Shown one piece after another: positions 1 through 7,074 of a stretch of DNA of 64,000 nt. The translations under genes and the position numbers were made by a program. The stretch lies in NCBI GenBank assembly GCA_950097245.1, contig CATNCS010000002.1, positions 35,051 to 99,050 of the forward strand, given 5' to 3'. Under the pieces are notes generated by a model. That model worked only from the letters and a program-made list of their open reading frames with translations, searched no databases and was not told the origin of the DNA. Source of the stretch: an uncultured Oscillospiraceae bacterium (GTDB lineage Bacteria; Bacillota; Clostridia; Oscillospirales; Oscillospiraceae). Positions within the stretch are counted from its first letter, which is position 1. The number at the start of each line of letters is the position of its first letter.

Positions 1-226
1 TCCACTTGACCAGCTGCTGGAGGTCAAGAGCCAACTGTTCAGGAGTATATTGGGCAAACACAGCCTGCTCCCGCAGCAGGATCAGAACCGTGTCCCGGTC
101 CATCTGGTAGTGCATCTTCTGATGTTCCAGATAGAAGATACGCATGATCGTTCGATAGACCCTGTAGTTATCCGCCGAGAGATATTTCGTCTCTGATACG
201 CTATCTAACAAGTCGGCTTGCAGCAT
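1..226 (-). CDS. Probable Wadjet type III component (DUF2397/TIGR02677, JetA-like), partial
   Basis: The reading frame starts at ATG 226-224 after an AGGTGG ribosome site and runs off the left edge with no stop, giving about 75 N-terminal residues. The segment YLSADNYRVYRTIMRIFY, followed by a charged helix and ending in LQQLVKW, resembles the N-terminus of DUF2397 (TIGR02677). That family is the MukF/kleisin-like JetA of Wadjet type III systems, which act with DUF2398, DUF2399 and an SMC-like protein against plasmid transformation. The identification rests on remembered family pattern, not on a search. The other genes would lie to the left, outside the window. A toxin-antitoxin pair and a serine recombinase on its other side fit a mobile or defence island. 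Confidence 0.6.
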   Translation of the reverse strand, partial: MLQADLLDSVSETKYLSADNYRVYRTIMRIFYLEHQKMHYQMDRDTVLILLREQAVFAQYTPEQLALDLQQLVKW

Positions 227-268
227 AATCCACCTGCCTTTTACGTTCCAATTCGTTCTTTCGACTTA

Positions 269-297
269 ATTGTACTATATCTGCTTGGATATTACAA
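269..297 (-). promoter_or_regulatory. Sigma-A promoter of the JetA-like operon
   Basis: On the minus strand, -35 TTGTAA (297-292) and -10 TACAAT (274-269) are separated by exactly 17 bp. Transcription would begin near 262, about 36 nt upstream of the JetA-like ATG. Confidence 0.5.
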
Positions 298-345
298 TCA
301 TATATTCCATTTTCCACTTCATATAGTTTGATGGAGGCGATTTTA

Positions 346-459
346 ATGAAAAGCCCGGTCTTAATTATAAGTGAATCCCATCTGCCGCTGCGTAAGTTCG
401 ATGTTAAGAAAATTCATGGGGTTGTCACAGCTTGGCTGACAGGAAAGATGCAAAAATGA
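346..459 (+). CDS. Possible small basic protein (37 aa), unknown
   Basis: ATG 346 follows a good GGAGG site with 8-nt spacing and opens a 37-codon frame ending TGA 457-459. The product begins MKSPVLIISESHLPLRKF and ends TGKMQK, is lysine-rich and has no domain I recognise. It lies between the divergent Wadjet-like promoter and the toxin-antitoxin pair. It could be a real small protein or the degraded end of an island gene. The ribosome site is the main support. Confidence 0.25.
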   Translation: MKSPVLIISESHLPLRKFDVKKIHGVVTAWLTGKMQK

Positions 460-460
460 T

Positions 461-489
461 GAAAAACGGGACAACACTGTGTTGTCCCG
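461..489 (-). terminator. Rho-independent terminator of the toxin-antitoxin operon
   Basis: A 10-bp stem CGGGACAACA/TGTTGTCCCG (467-476, 480-489) with a 3-nt loop is followed on the minus strand by a run of T (positions 466-462). It sits just past the toxin stop codon. Confidence 0.8.
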
Positions 490-502
490 CCGATGATTCC
501 AG

Positions 503-832
503 TTATAAATTGTGATCTTGAATCCTTTTATGAGCAATATGGTAAACCTCGTCATCTTTGCGCACACCAATCACAATCAGCACCATATAGCCCTTTTCAC
601 GGATAAGCTGATAGACCATGCGCAATTCGGCACCGCACAGCTTGACCTTGAGGAATCCGGTCAGTTGTGTATTGTCTTTGTTTCCCAGTCGTTTTCCATA
701 TCCTTCCTCTGTATCTGGCAGAGAATTCGTTCTTACTTTTTCGACGGCTTTTTTGACTAAAATTCTCTGCCTCCCATCCAAAGCCCGAAAATCATCCAGG
801 ACCTCGGGCAAATATCTGACTTCCCATTTCAT
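503..832 (-). CDS. RelE/ParE-family type II toxin
   Basis: This 109-residue protein has the compact RelE/ParE pattern: WEVRYLPEVLDDFRAL at the start, a central basic helix, then KLCGAELRMVYQ and VLIVIGVRKDDEVY with a final basic segment. Such toxins are ribosome-dependent mRNA endonucleases (RelE) or gyrase poisons (ParE). The family similarity does not settle which. Its ATG overlaps the antitoxin stop by ATGA, giving the usual antitoxin-first coupled order. A strong terminator follows directly. Confidence 0.85.
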   Translation of the reverse strand: MKWEVRYLPEVLDDFRALDGRQRILVKKAVEKVRTNSLPDTEEGYGKRLGNKDNTQLTGFLKVKLCGAELRMVYQLIREKGYMVLIVIGVRKDDEVYHIAHKRIQDHNL

Positions 833-1152
833 TCAAACTCCACCTCGGATATGTCAGCATAGTCTGCAGAAGAAAGCCCCAGGGCCTCATCAATTTGACG
901 GTCAGAGAGCAGCCTGGCGGGGTCAAAATGAGACATCCGTGCGGATGCCTCCGCCAGCAGGCGGGCGTCGTTTACCTCGTCCATGAGGCGTACATATTCC
1001 TCCGGAGACATAAGGACACACTCAGCGCTGTTGTTTTTCATCACGACTTTTGCACCATAACGCTTGACATCTTCAAAGATTCTGCCGGCGAGACCTTTAT
1101 TAAACAGAGAAATAGAAACAGTATTTTCAATTGCTCCACGAATTGCATCCAT
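829..1152 (-). CDS. Phd/YefM-type antitoxin
   Basis: The start is ATG 1152-1150, preceded by AAAGGAG at good spacing. An upstream in-frame ATG at 1218 would place coding sequence over the promoter, so I reject it. The 107-residue product shows the Phd/YefM pattern: VSISLFNKGLAGRIFEDV, then a basic segment and CVLMSPEEYVRLMDEV. The acidic C-terminus (residues 70-107) would wrap the toxin. It is translationally coupled to the downstream RelE-like toxin. Antitoxins of this class normally bind and repress their own promoter, and an imperfect dyad covers the -35 region here. Confidence 0.85.
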   Translation of the reverse strand: MDAIRGAIENTVSISLFNKGLAGRIFEDVKRYGAKVVMKNNSAECVLMSPEEYVRLMDEVNDARLLAEASARMSHFDPARLLSDRQIDEALGLSSADYADISEVEFE

Positions 1153-1177
1153 TTTGTTTACGCTCCTTTGTAGTATT

Positions 1178-1226
1178 ATTATACGTGCAAGCAGCAAATA
1201 TATCAATAAATTTGCCAATATATTTA
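1178..1226 (-). promoter_or_regulatory. Promoter and candidate operator of the toxin-antitoxin operon
   Basis: On the minus strand, -35 TTGATA (1206-1201) and consensus -10 TATAAT (1183-1178) have a 17-bp spacer. An imperfect inverted repeat built on AATATAT (about 1197-1226) covers the -35 region and could be the autorepression operator. Confidence 0.65.
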
Positions 1227-1260
1227 CTGCTTCATATTATTTTATTTACGCTTCATATGA

Positions 1261-1300
1261 TTTAAATGCCTTTGCCGTTGTATCGGCAAAGGCATTTAAA
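1261..1300. terminator. Perfect 17-bp hairpin
   Basis: TTTAAATGCCTTTGCCG (1261-1277) and its exact complement (1284-1300) flank the 6-nt loop TTGTAT. No clear T-run follows on either strand, so it may be a weak bidirectional terminator, an insulator or part of a recombination site. It separates the toxin-antitoxin promoter from the recombinase. Confidence 0.5.
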
Positions 1301-1374
1301 ATAATTTCTTGCCATGCAGCTGCTCATAGGGTATGATGATACCGAGCAGTTACGCCTTGAAGGAGGTGTAACAA

Positions 1375-2913
1375 ATCCTTTGTGCGATCTATACACGACT
1401 GAGCAAGGAGGAGGTCGACAAGCAACAGCCCGAATCCGAGAGCATCCAGAACCAGAAATCCCTACTGACCCGCTATGCCATCGACCACGGGTGGGACATC
1501 TACTCGATTTTCTGCGATGAGGACTACTCCGGAGTAGACAGCCAGCGCCCCGACTTCAACCGCATGATCGAGGCCGCCAAGCAGAAGAAATTCCAGATTA
1601 TTCTCTGCAAATCTCAATCCCGCTTTACCCGGGACATGGAACTGGTGGAGAAGTACATCCACGGCCTGTTTCCCATCTGGGGCATCCGGTTCATCGCGGT
1701 GGCGGACAACGCCGACACGGAGGTCAAGGGCAACAAGAAGGCCCGGCAGATCAACGGCCTGGTGAACGAGTGGTACCTAGAGGACCTGTCGGAAAACGTC
1801 CGCATGGTGTTCGACCTGAAGCGGAAAGAGGGTAAATATATCGGCGGTTTCCCCATCTACGGCTACCGCAAGGACCCGGCAGACAAAAACCACATCATCC
1901 CAGACCCGGAGGCGGCGGAGGTGGTCCGCCAAATTTACCAGTGGTCGCTGGAGGGCCACGGCCGCCAGAACATCGCCTATCTGCTGAACCAGCGAGGCAT
2001 TCCCAATCCCACCCGCTACAAGGTGGAGCGGGGCTGGACCTGTAACCACCCCGTCAAGAACGACTTCGGCCTGTGGAACAAGGTGACGGTAGGCCGGATT
2101 TTGTCAAACGAGATGTACACCGGTGTCATGATCCAGGGCCGGCGGCGCAAGGTCAGCTACAAGTCCAAGGTGGTCATCGACACGCCGGAGAGTGAGTGGT
2201 ATCGGGTGGAGGGAACCCACGAGGCTATCATCGACCGGGCGACTTTCGAGGCAGTCCAACGGGGGCTGAGGCTGCGCTCCAGGACAGACGGCTCCGGGGA
2301 GGTCCATCTGCTGTCCGGGCTGGTGAAATGCGCCGACTGCGGTTCCACCATGAGCAAGTGCTCCAACGGCAAGCGTGCCTATCTGCGGTGCAAGCTGTAC
2401 GCCGACAGCGGCAAGGAAAAGCTGTGCACCCGGCACTCTGTGCGGCTGGATCAGCTCATCGACCTGATCTCCGACCGCATCCGGTACTACGTCCAGACCT
2501 ACTACCAGCTGGACCCGGCGGACCTCCAGCCCCGGAAAGACATCCGCCGGGAGGGGCTGGAGCAGGAACAAAAGGTCCTGGCCGCACAGCTGGAGAAGCG
2601 CAGTCAGGCCCTGAAAACGCTGTACCTGGATCGGGTGGCGGGCATCCTCAGCGAGGGACAGTTTGTGGAGCTGAACCAGTCCTTCCTGGAAGAAAAAAGC
2701 CGCCTGGAACGGCGGCTTCAATCTATCAAGGAGGAGCTGGCGGAGCGGGAACAGCCCCAGCAGCAGGCGGACCTGATGGAGCGGGCCCGGGAGCTTCTAA
2801 AGCTGGAGACCGTCCCCCGGGAGCTGGTGGTGGGACTGGTGGAAAAAATCGAGGTCTGCGAGCGGGACCCGGTTACCGGCCGGCAGGAGATCAAGGTGAC
2901 CTGGAAGTTTTAG
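1375..2913 (+). CDS. Large serine recombinase (start codon apparently lost)
   Basis: The open frame encodes a phage/transposon-type large serine recombinase of about 512 residues. The resolvase catalytic domain lies at about 1-150 with YTRLS carrying the nucleophilic Ser (about residue 10). A recombinase DNA-binding domain follows, then a zinc ribbon beginning with CADC at about 319, then a C-terminal coiled coil. No ATG, GTG or TTG lies between the upstream in-frame stop (TAA 1369-1371) and the catalytic Ser. An ideal AAGGAGG (1360-1366) sits 8 nt before the ATC at 1375, where a start is expected. Initiation at the first ATG (1564) would remove the catalytic Ser. The gene may use a non-standard start or be inactivated by an ATG-to-ATC change. 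It likely integrated the neighbouring island. Confidence 0.85.
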   Translation: MLCAIYTRLSKEEVDKQQPESESIQNQKSLLTRYAIDHGWDIYSIFCDEDYSGVDSQRPDFNRMIEAAKQKKFQIILCKSQSRFTRDMELVEKYIHGLFPIWGIRFIAVADNADTEVKGNKKARQINGLVNEWYLEDLSENVRMVFDLKRKEGKYIGGFPIYGYRKDPADKNHIIPDPEAAEVVRQIYQWSLEGHGRQNIAYLLNQRGIPNPTRYKVERGWTCNHPVKNDFGLWNKVTVGRILSNEMYTGVMIQGRRRKVSYKSKVVIDTPESEWYRVEGTHEAIIDRATFEAVQRGLRLRSRTDGSGEVHLLSGLVKCADCGSTMSKCSNGKRAYLRCKLYADSGKEKLCTRHSVRLDQLIDLISDRIRYYVQTYYQLDPADLQPRKDIRREGLEQEQKVLAAQLEKRSQALKTLYLDRVAGILSEGQFVELNQSFLEEKSRLERRLQSIKEELAEREQPQQQADLMERARELLKLETVPRELVVGLVEKIEVCERDPVTGRQEIKVTWKF

Positions 2914-2916
2914 GCG

Positions 2917-3714
2917 TCAAGCTCCCCCCTTGGCCGCCCGGACAATATCGCCCACCCCGTCCAGCACCATAGACGGGCGGTAGGAGAAGGTTTTCAGCGT
3001 CTCCGGGGTGGAGATGCCCGACAGGACCAGAACGGTGGACATACCGCTCTCCAGACCGGAGATCACATCGGTGTCCATCCGGTCGCCCACCATCACCGCG
3101 TCCTCGGAGTGGCACTTGAGCAGGCGCAGGCCGGTGCGCATCATCAGGGGATTGGGCTTGCCGCAGAAGTAGGCCTTCGTCCCGGTGGCCATCTCGATGG
3201 GGGCCACCAGGGCGCCGCAGGCGGGGACGGTGATCTCCTCCCCCGGGGCGGAGACGTCGGAGTTGGCCCCGATGAGCTTGGCCCCCTTCAGCACCAGGTT
3301 GATGGCCTTGGTGATGGTGTTCAGGGAGTAGTTCTGGCTTTCGCCGATGACCACGTAGTCGGGGTCGATATCGTTCATGGTGATGTCCGCGTCGTACAGG
3401 GCGTTGAGCAGCCCGGCCTCCCCCAGGGCGTAGACCGAGCAGCCGGGGGCCTGGCTCTTCAAAAAGGCCGCCGTGGCCAGGGCGCTGGTGTAAAAGTGCT
3501 CCTCGGGCACGTCCAGCCCCATGCGGGCCAGCTTCTGCTGGAGCTCCCTGGGGGTGGAGCCGCTGTTGTTGGTCAAAAAGAGGTAGGACTTCTTCTCCTC
3601 ATTGAGCCACCGGATGAACTCCTGAACTCCAGGCAGGACCTGATTGCCGTGGTAGATGACGCCGTCCATGTCGCAGATAAAGCCCTTTTTCTTCTGAAAA
3701 TCAATGGAATACAT
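2917..3714 (-). CDS. HAD-IIA family sugar-phosphatase (NagD/p-nitrophenylphosphatase-like)
   Basis: This 265-residue cytosolic phosphatase has motif I DMDGV with the Asp nucleophile at 15 and acid/base Asp at 17. Motif II is LFLTNNSGS and motif III is GDRMDTD. The C2 cap between motifs II and III is typical of HAD-IIA proteins such as NagD and AraL. The substrate is unknown but is likely a small sugar or glycolate phosphate. I chose ATG 3714 because AGGA lies 8 nt upstream; the longer in-frame extension reads into intergenic repeat. A -10-like TATACT lies at 3773-3768. Its 3' end is only 3 bp from the recombinase stop, so it may border an integration site. Confidence 0.85.
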   Translation of the reverse strand: MYSIDFQKKKGFICDMDGVIYHGNQVLPGVQEFIRWLNEEKKSYLFLTNNSGSTPRELQQKLARMGLDVPEEHFYTSALATAAFLKSQAPGCSVYALGEAGLLNALYDADITMNDIDPDYVVIGESQNYSLNTITKAINLVLKGAKLIGANSDVSAPGEEITVPACGALVAPIEMATGTKAYFCGKPNPLMMRTGLRLLKCHSEDAVMVGDRMDTDVISGLESGMSTVLVLSGISTPETLKTFSYRPSMVLDGVGDIVRAAKGGA

Positions 3715-3799
3715 ACTTGTTTTCCTCATTTCTTCGCCGTTGAATCCAACGGTATAATATCCAGGCCAGTATATCAGATTGCAGAGCATTGTGCAAGTA

Positions 3800-3920
3800 G
3801 CGCAGGCCAAAGGCTCCTTTGGCAAAGGAGCTGTCAGCCGCAGGCTGACTGAGGATTGTGTTTCGCCGCAGGCGAAATGTGCGAAGCAAGCCAAGAGACG
3901 CAAAAGTGTCCCAAGGTAAC
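3800..3920. repeat. Intergenic inverted-repeat element
   Basis: This segment holds short inverted repeats, including GGCTCCTTTGGCAAAGGAGC and CAGCCGCAGGCTG, and reads through the broken end of the ATPase remnant. It looks like a short non-autonomous repeat of the kind common in gut Clostridia. It probably arrived with, or marks, the deletion that truncated the neighbouring gene. Confidence 0.5.
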
Positions 3921-4211
3921 CACCCCCTGGGGCGCGGTGCCGTCCACGATAGCCACGGCCTTGCCGGGAAGGATGAGGGCGTCCAGGGAGTCCGGGTCGC
4001 CGGAGCAGAGGATGTACTCGGTGTCCAGACCGGCCTCCTCCGCCCAGGCGCCCACCTTGCGCATGAGGGTGGACTTGCCGCAGCCGGGCCCGCCCTTTAA
4101 GATGTAGATGGCCCTGGCCTCCTCGGGGGGGAGCAGGTGGTCATACAGGGAGTAAAAGCCGGTGGGGGAGTTGGCCCCCAGAAAGTACTGGATATTTGGC
4201 AAAGCAGTCAT
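3834..4211 (-). pseudogene. Truncated P-loop ATPase (PRK06851-like)
   Basis: The frame starts at ATG 4211 with a good GGAGG site. It encodes IQYFLGANSPTGFYSLYDHL and the Walker A motif GGPGCGKSTLM (about residues 39-49), then stops being family-like after VDGTAP at about residue 90. The rest reads through a repeat element to a chance stop at 3834. Intact members are roughly three times longer. The promoter-proximal part and ribosome site are intact, so a short peptide could still be made, but the ATPase is surely non-functional. Confidence 0.7.
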
Positions 4212-4305
4212 AAGCGACCCTCCATATTAACGATTTTACGCCTCAGCCTATGTGCGGAAGGGCGGGTTTGTGCGAAAAAGCGGCACCAAAAATGCGCTGT
4301 GGGGA

Positions 4306-4334
4306 TTGTATCCCGGCCAGGTCTTTGGTATAAT
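4306..4334 (+). promoter_or_regulatory. Promoter of the sulfite/nitrite reductase gene
   Basis: -35 TTGTAT (4306-4311) and consensus -10 TATAAT (4329-4334) are 17 bp apart, about 70 bp upstream of the ATG. Confidence 0.65.
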
Positions 4335-4408
4335 AAGGGAAAGCTTTTTATTGCCTGTCCGGCAGGCCCGGACGGACAGAATATAACAGGGAAAGGCTGG
4401 AAGACAAC

Positions 4409-5959
4409 ATGGAGATGAGCAAGCAGTGGACCGATACCTTCCGTGGGGAGATTGAAAGCTTTCAAGAGACAATCAGCGCCTTCGACAGGGGGGAGCTTGA
4501 CCGGAAGGCCTATAAGGGGATGTCCGGCGGTCTGGGCTCCTACGCCCAGCGGGACGCCTCCAAGCATATGCTCCGTCTGCGCCTGCCGGCGGGACGGCTG
4601 ACCCTGGACCGGCTGAAATTCCTGGCCGAGGTGGCGGAGCGGGAAAACGTGGGCCGGATGAAGCTGACCACCTGCGGGACCATCCAGCTCCACGACCTGG
4701 CCGCCGGCCAGGTGCCCGGCATCATGGCGGAGGCGGTGGGCTGTGAGATCTACACCAAGGGCGGCGGGGGCGACAACCCCAGGAACGTGATGGCCAGCCC
4801 CCTGTCCGGGGTCCAGCCCGGCGAGGCCTTCAACGTGGTTCCCTACGCCGAGGCGGTCACCGAATATCTCCTGTCCATCTGCCGGGACATCAAGATGCCC
4901 CGCAAGCTGAAAATCGCCTTCTGCAACGGGGTGGACGACTGCGTCCACAGCGCCTTCCGGGACATGGGCTTCCTGGCCCAGGAGGACGGCACCTTTGCCC
5001 TGCGCATCGCCGGCGGCCTGGGTGCGGCCCGGCCCTCCATGGGCGTGCTGGTGGAGGAGCATGTCCAGCCCAGGGAGGTTCTCTACTACGTCCGGGCCAT
5101 GGTGGACACCTTCTGCGCCCACGGCAACTACGAGAACCGGGCCAAGGCCCGCACCCGCTATATGCAGGACACCCTGGGCCCCGACGGCCTGAAGGAGGTC
5201 TTCCTGAAGAATGTGGCCGCCCGAAAGGCGGAGGGCGGATTGGAGCTGAAAGGCCTGGAGGCCCCCGCCGATATCGCCAGAGACAACAGCGGCACGGTGG
5301 ACCACCCCCGGGCCATCCCCCAGAAGCAGGCCGGCCTGTACGCCGTGAAGTACCACCCCATCGGCGGACTCCTGCCGGTGGAGAAGCCCCGGCAGCTCTA
5401 TGAGCTGCTGAAGGACGTCCCCGGGGCGGAGATCCGCGTCGCCCCCAACGAGACCCTGTATGTCATCAACCTCACCGCCGCCGAGGCGGAGCGGGTGATC
5501 GCCGCCACCGCCGACAGCGCCGCCACCGAGTTTGAGTGCAGCGTAGCCTGCATCGGCGCCACCACCTGCCAGCAGGGGGTCAGGGACAGCCAGGGCGTCC
5601 TCCAGGCGGCGGTGAAGGCCGTTCGGGAGGCCGGTATCCCCGACGGAGCCCTGCCCAAAATCTGCATCTCCGGCTGTCCCTCCAGCTGCGCCGCCCACCA
5701 GGCGGGGGCCATGGGCTTCCAGGGGGGCGTGAAGCTGGTGGACAAGAAGCCCCAGCCCGCATTCAAGATGTTCCTCAGCGGTACGGACCGGCTGGGCGCG
5801 GCCCGGTTCGGCCAGGAGGTCGGCACCGTTTTGGAGGTCGACCTGCCCGCCCTGCTGGTGGAGCTGGGCCAGGCGGCGGCCGCCGCCGGCCAGAGCTGGG
5901 ACCAGTGGTCCCGGGACCACGCCCGGGAGCGGGACGCCATCATCGCCAAATATAACTAA
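4409..5959 (+). CDS. Siroheme [4Fe-4S] sulfite/nitrite reductase
   Basis: This 516-residue protein has the duplicated ferredoxin-like plus siroheme-[4Fe-4S] architecture of the NirA/CysI family. Cluster ligands appear as C381-X5-C387 and C423-X3-C427 (CIGATTC and CPSSC). The N-terminal half has the paired MKLTTCGTIQLHD segment. It should carry out the six-electron reduction of sulfite to sulfide or nitrite to ammonia in the cytosol, with ferredoxin as probable donor. No reductase partner or sulfate-assimilation genes are adjacent, so the physiological substrate is open. It has its own promoter and is followed by an intergenic repeat cluster. Confidence 0.85.
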   Translation: MEMSKQWTDTFRGEIESFQETISAFDRGELDRKAYKGMSGGLGSYAQRDASKHMLRLRLPAGRLTLDRLKFLAEVAERENVGRMKLTTCGTIQLHDLAAGQVPGIMAEAVGCEIYTKGGGGDNPRNVMASPLSGVQPGEAFNVVPYAEAVTEYLLSICRDIKMPRKLKIAFCNGVDDCVHSAFRDMGFLAQEDGTFALRIAGGLGAARPSMGVLVEEHVQPREVLYYVRAMVDTFCAHGNYENRAKARTRYMQDTLGPDGLKEVFLKNVAARKAEGGLELKGLEAPADIARDNSGTVDHPRAIPQKQAGLYAVKYHPIGGLLPVEKPRQLYELLKDVPGAEIRVAPNETLYVINLTAAEAERVIAATADSAATEFECSVACIGATTCQQGVRDSQGVLQAAVKAVREAGIPDGALPKICISGCPSSCAAHQAGAMGFQGGVKLVDKKPQPAFKMFLSGTDRLGAARFGQEVGTVLEVDLPALLVELGQAAAAAGQSWDQWSRDHARERDAIIAKYN

Positions 5960-5961
5960 CC

Positions 5962-6065
5962 GTAGGGGGCGGCCTCTGAGCCGCCCCTGCTTTCTGTAGG
6001 GGCGGATACCATCCGCCCGCAATGACCGGACCAGAAAGCGGGCGCATACTATGCGCCCCTACACA
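5962..6065. repeat. GTAGGGGC-type palindromic repeat cluster
   Basis: Three G/C-rich hairpin units lie between the reductase and the ABC importer. One is GTAGGGGGCGGC...GCCGCCCC, one begins TGTAGGGGCGGA, and one ends ATGCGCCCCTACA. The last two face each other, so the composite is bounded by TGTAGGGGC and GCCCCTACA. Related elements occur at seven other intergenic sites in this window. Confidence 0.8.
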
Positions 6066-6093
6066 CGCAATTTACGGAAAGGATTTCGCAGCC

Positions 6094-7074
6094 ATGAAAC
6101 GACGTATTTCCAGCGCCCTTCTGCTTTTTGCACTTCTTCTGTCCGTCTCCTGCGGCCAGCCGGCGCACACCCAGACCATAACGGGGTACGAGTCTAAACC
6201 CGGCGCCGCGGACTCAGAGCCGGGAAAAATCAACTTCATCGACGCTCTGGGCCAGGAGTTCTCCATCGAAGCGCCAGAGCGGGTGGTGGTGATGATCGGG
6301 AGCTTTGCCGACGTGTGGGTGCTGGCCGGCGGGGAGGATATTTTAGCCGCCACCGCCAACGACGCCTGGGAGTCCTACGAGCTGGACTTGCCGGAGACGG
6401 TGGTCAACATCGGCTCTCCCATGAAGCCCAACGGGGAGCTGGTGCTGGGGGCGGAGCCTGATTTGATTGTTGCCAGCAGCCTGTCCCCCTCCAACCTGGA
6501 GCTGAAGGAGACCTTCGACCGGGCGGGTATCCCCGCCGCCTATTTCGACGTCTCCTCCTTCCAGGACTACCTGGACCTTTTGGCGCTGTTTACTCAGCTC
6601 ACCGGCCACCCGGAGAACTATGAGACCTGCGGTACTGACGTGAAGCTCCAAGTGGACGGGGCCGTGACGCGCAGGGCCGTGTATGACTACACCCCCACGG
6701 TGCTGACCATTCAGGTGTCGGGCAGCAGCGTGAAGGTGAAGAACAGCGAGGACAACGTGCTGGGCCCCATGCTGGCCGAGCTGGGGTGCAGAAATATCGC
6801 CGACCAGGACGGCGCCCTGCTGGAGGAGCTGAGCCTGGAGGCCATCCTCCAGGCCGACCCGGACTACATTTTCGCCGTCTACCACGGCACCGACGAGGCG
6901 GCCGCCCAGGCCAACCTGGAGGAAAGCCTCCTGTCCAACCCCGCCTGGGCCAGCCTCAGCGCGGTGCAGGGAGGCCGGTTCCACATTCTGGAGCGCCGTA
7001 TGTACAGCTTAAAGCCCAACGCCCTGTGGGGGGACGCCTATGAGCAGCTGGCGGATATCCTCTGTGGGGAGTAG
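6094..7074 (+). CDS. ABC importer substrate-binding lipoprotein (iron/siderophore/corrinoid type)
   Basis: Starting at ATG 6094, with AAAGGA upstream, the 326-residue product has a lipoprotein signal: KRR, a hydrophobic core and lipobox LSVSC with Cys20. The mature part is a FecB/BtuF-like periplasmic-binding fold (PF01497 type): INFIDALGQEFSIEAPERVVV, then an LVLGAEPDLIVAS segment and the long linking helix of two-lobed metal-chelate binders. It feeds the adjacent FecCD permease and ATPase. No cobalamin riboswitch or iron box is visible upstream, so corrinoid, heme and siderophore remain equally possible. An in-frame ATG at 6022 lies inside a repeat and is unlikely. Confidence 0.85.
   Translation: MKRRISSALLLFALLLSVSCGQPAHTQTITGYESKPGAADSEPGKINFIDALGQEFSIEAPERVVVMIGSFADVWVLAGGEDILAATANDAWESYELDLPETVVNIGSPMKPNGELVLGAEPDLIVASSLSPSNLELKETFDRAGIPAAYFDVSSFQDYLDLLALFTQLTGHPENYETCGTDVKLQVDGAVTRRAVYDYTPTVLTIQVSGSSVKVKNSEDNVLGPMLAELGCRNIADQDGALLEELSLEAILQADPDYIFAVYHGTDEAAAQANLEESLLSNPAWASLSAVQGGRFHILERRMYSLKPNALWGDAYEQLADILCGE

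Noticed and set aside
1314..1520. A 68-codon plus-strand frame overlapping the recombinase start
   Set aside because: It overlaps the recombinase coding frame for most of its length, has no ribosome site at its ATG and no recognisable features.
5962..6065. CRISPR array
   Set aside because: The repeats here and at the other sites are palindromic, unevenly spaced and scattered singly between genes, without regular unique spacers or cas genes.
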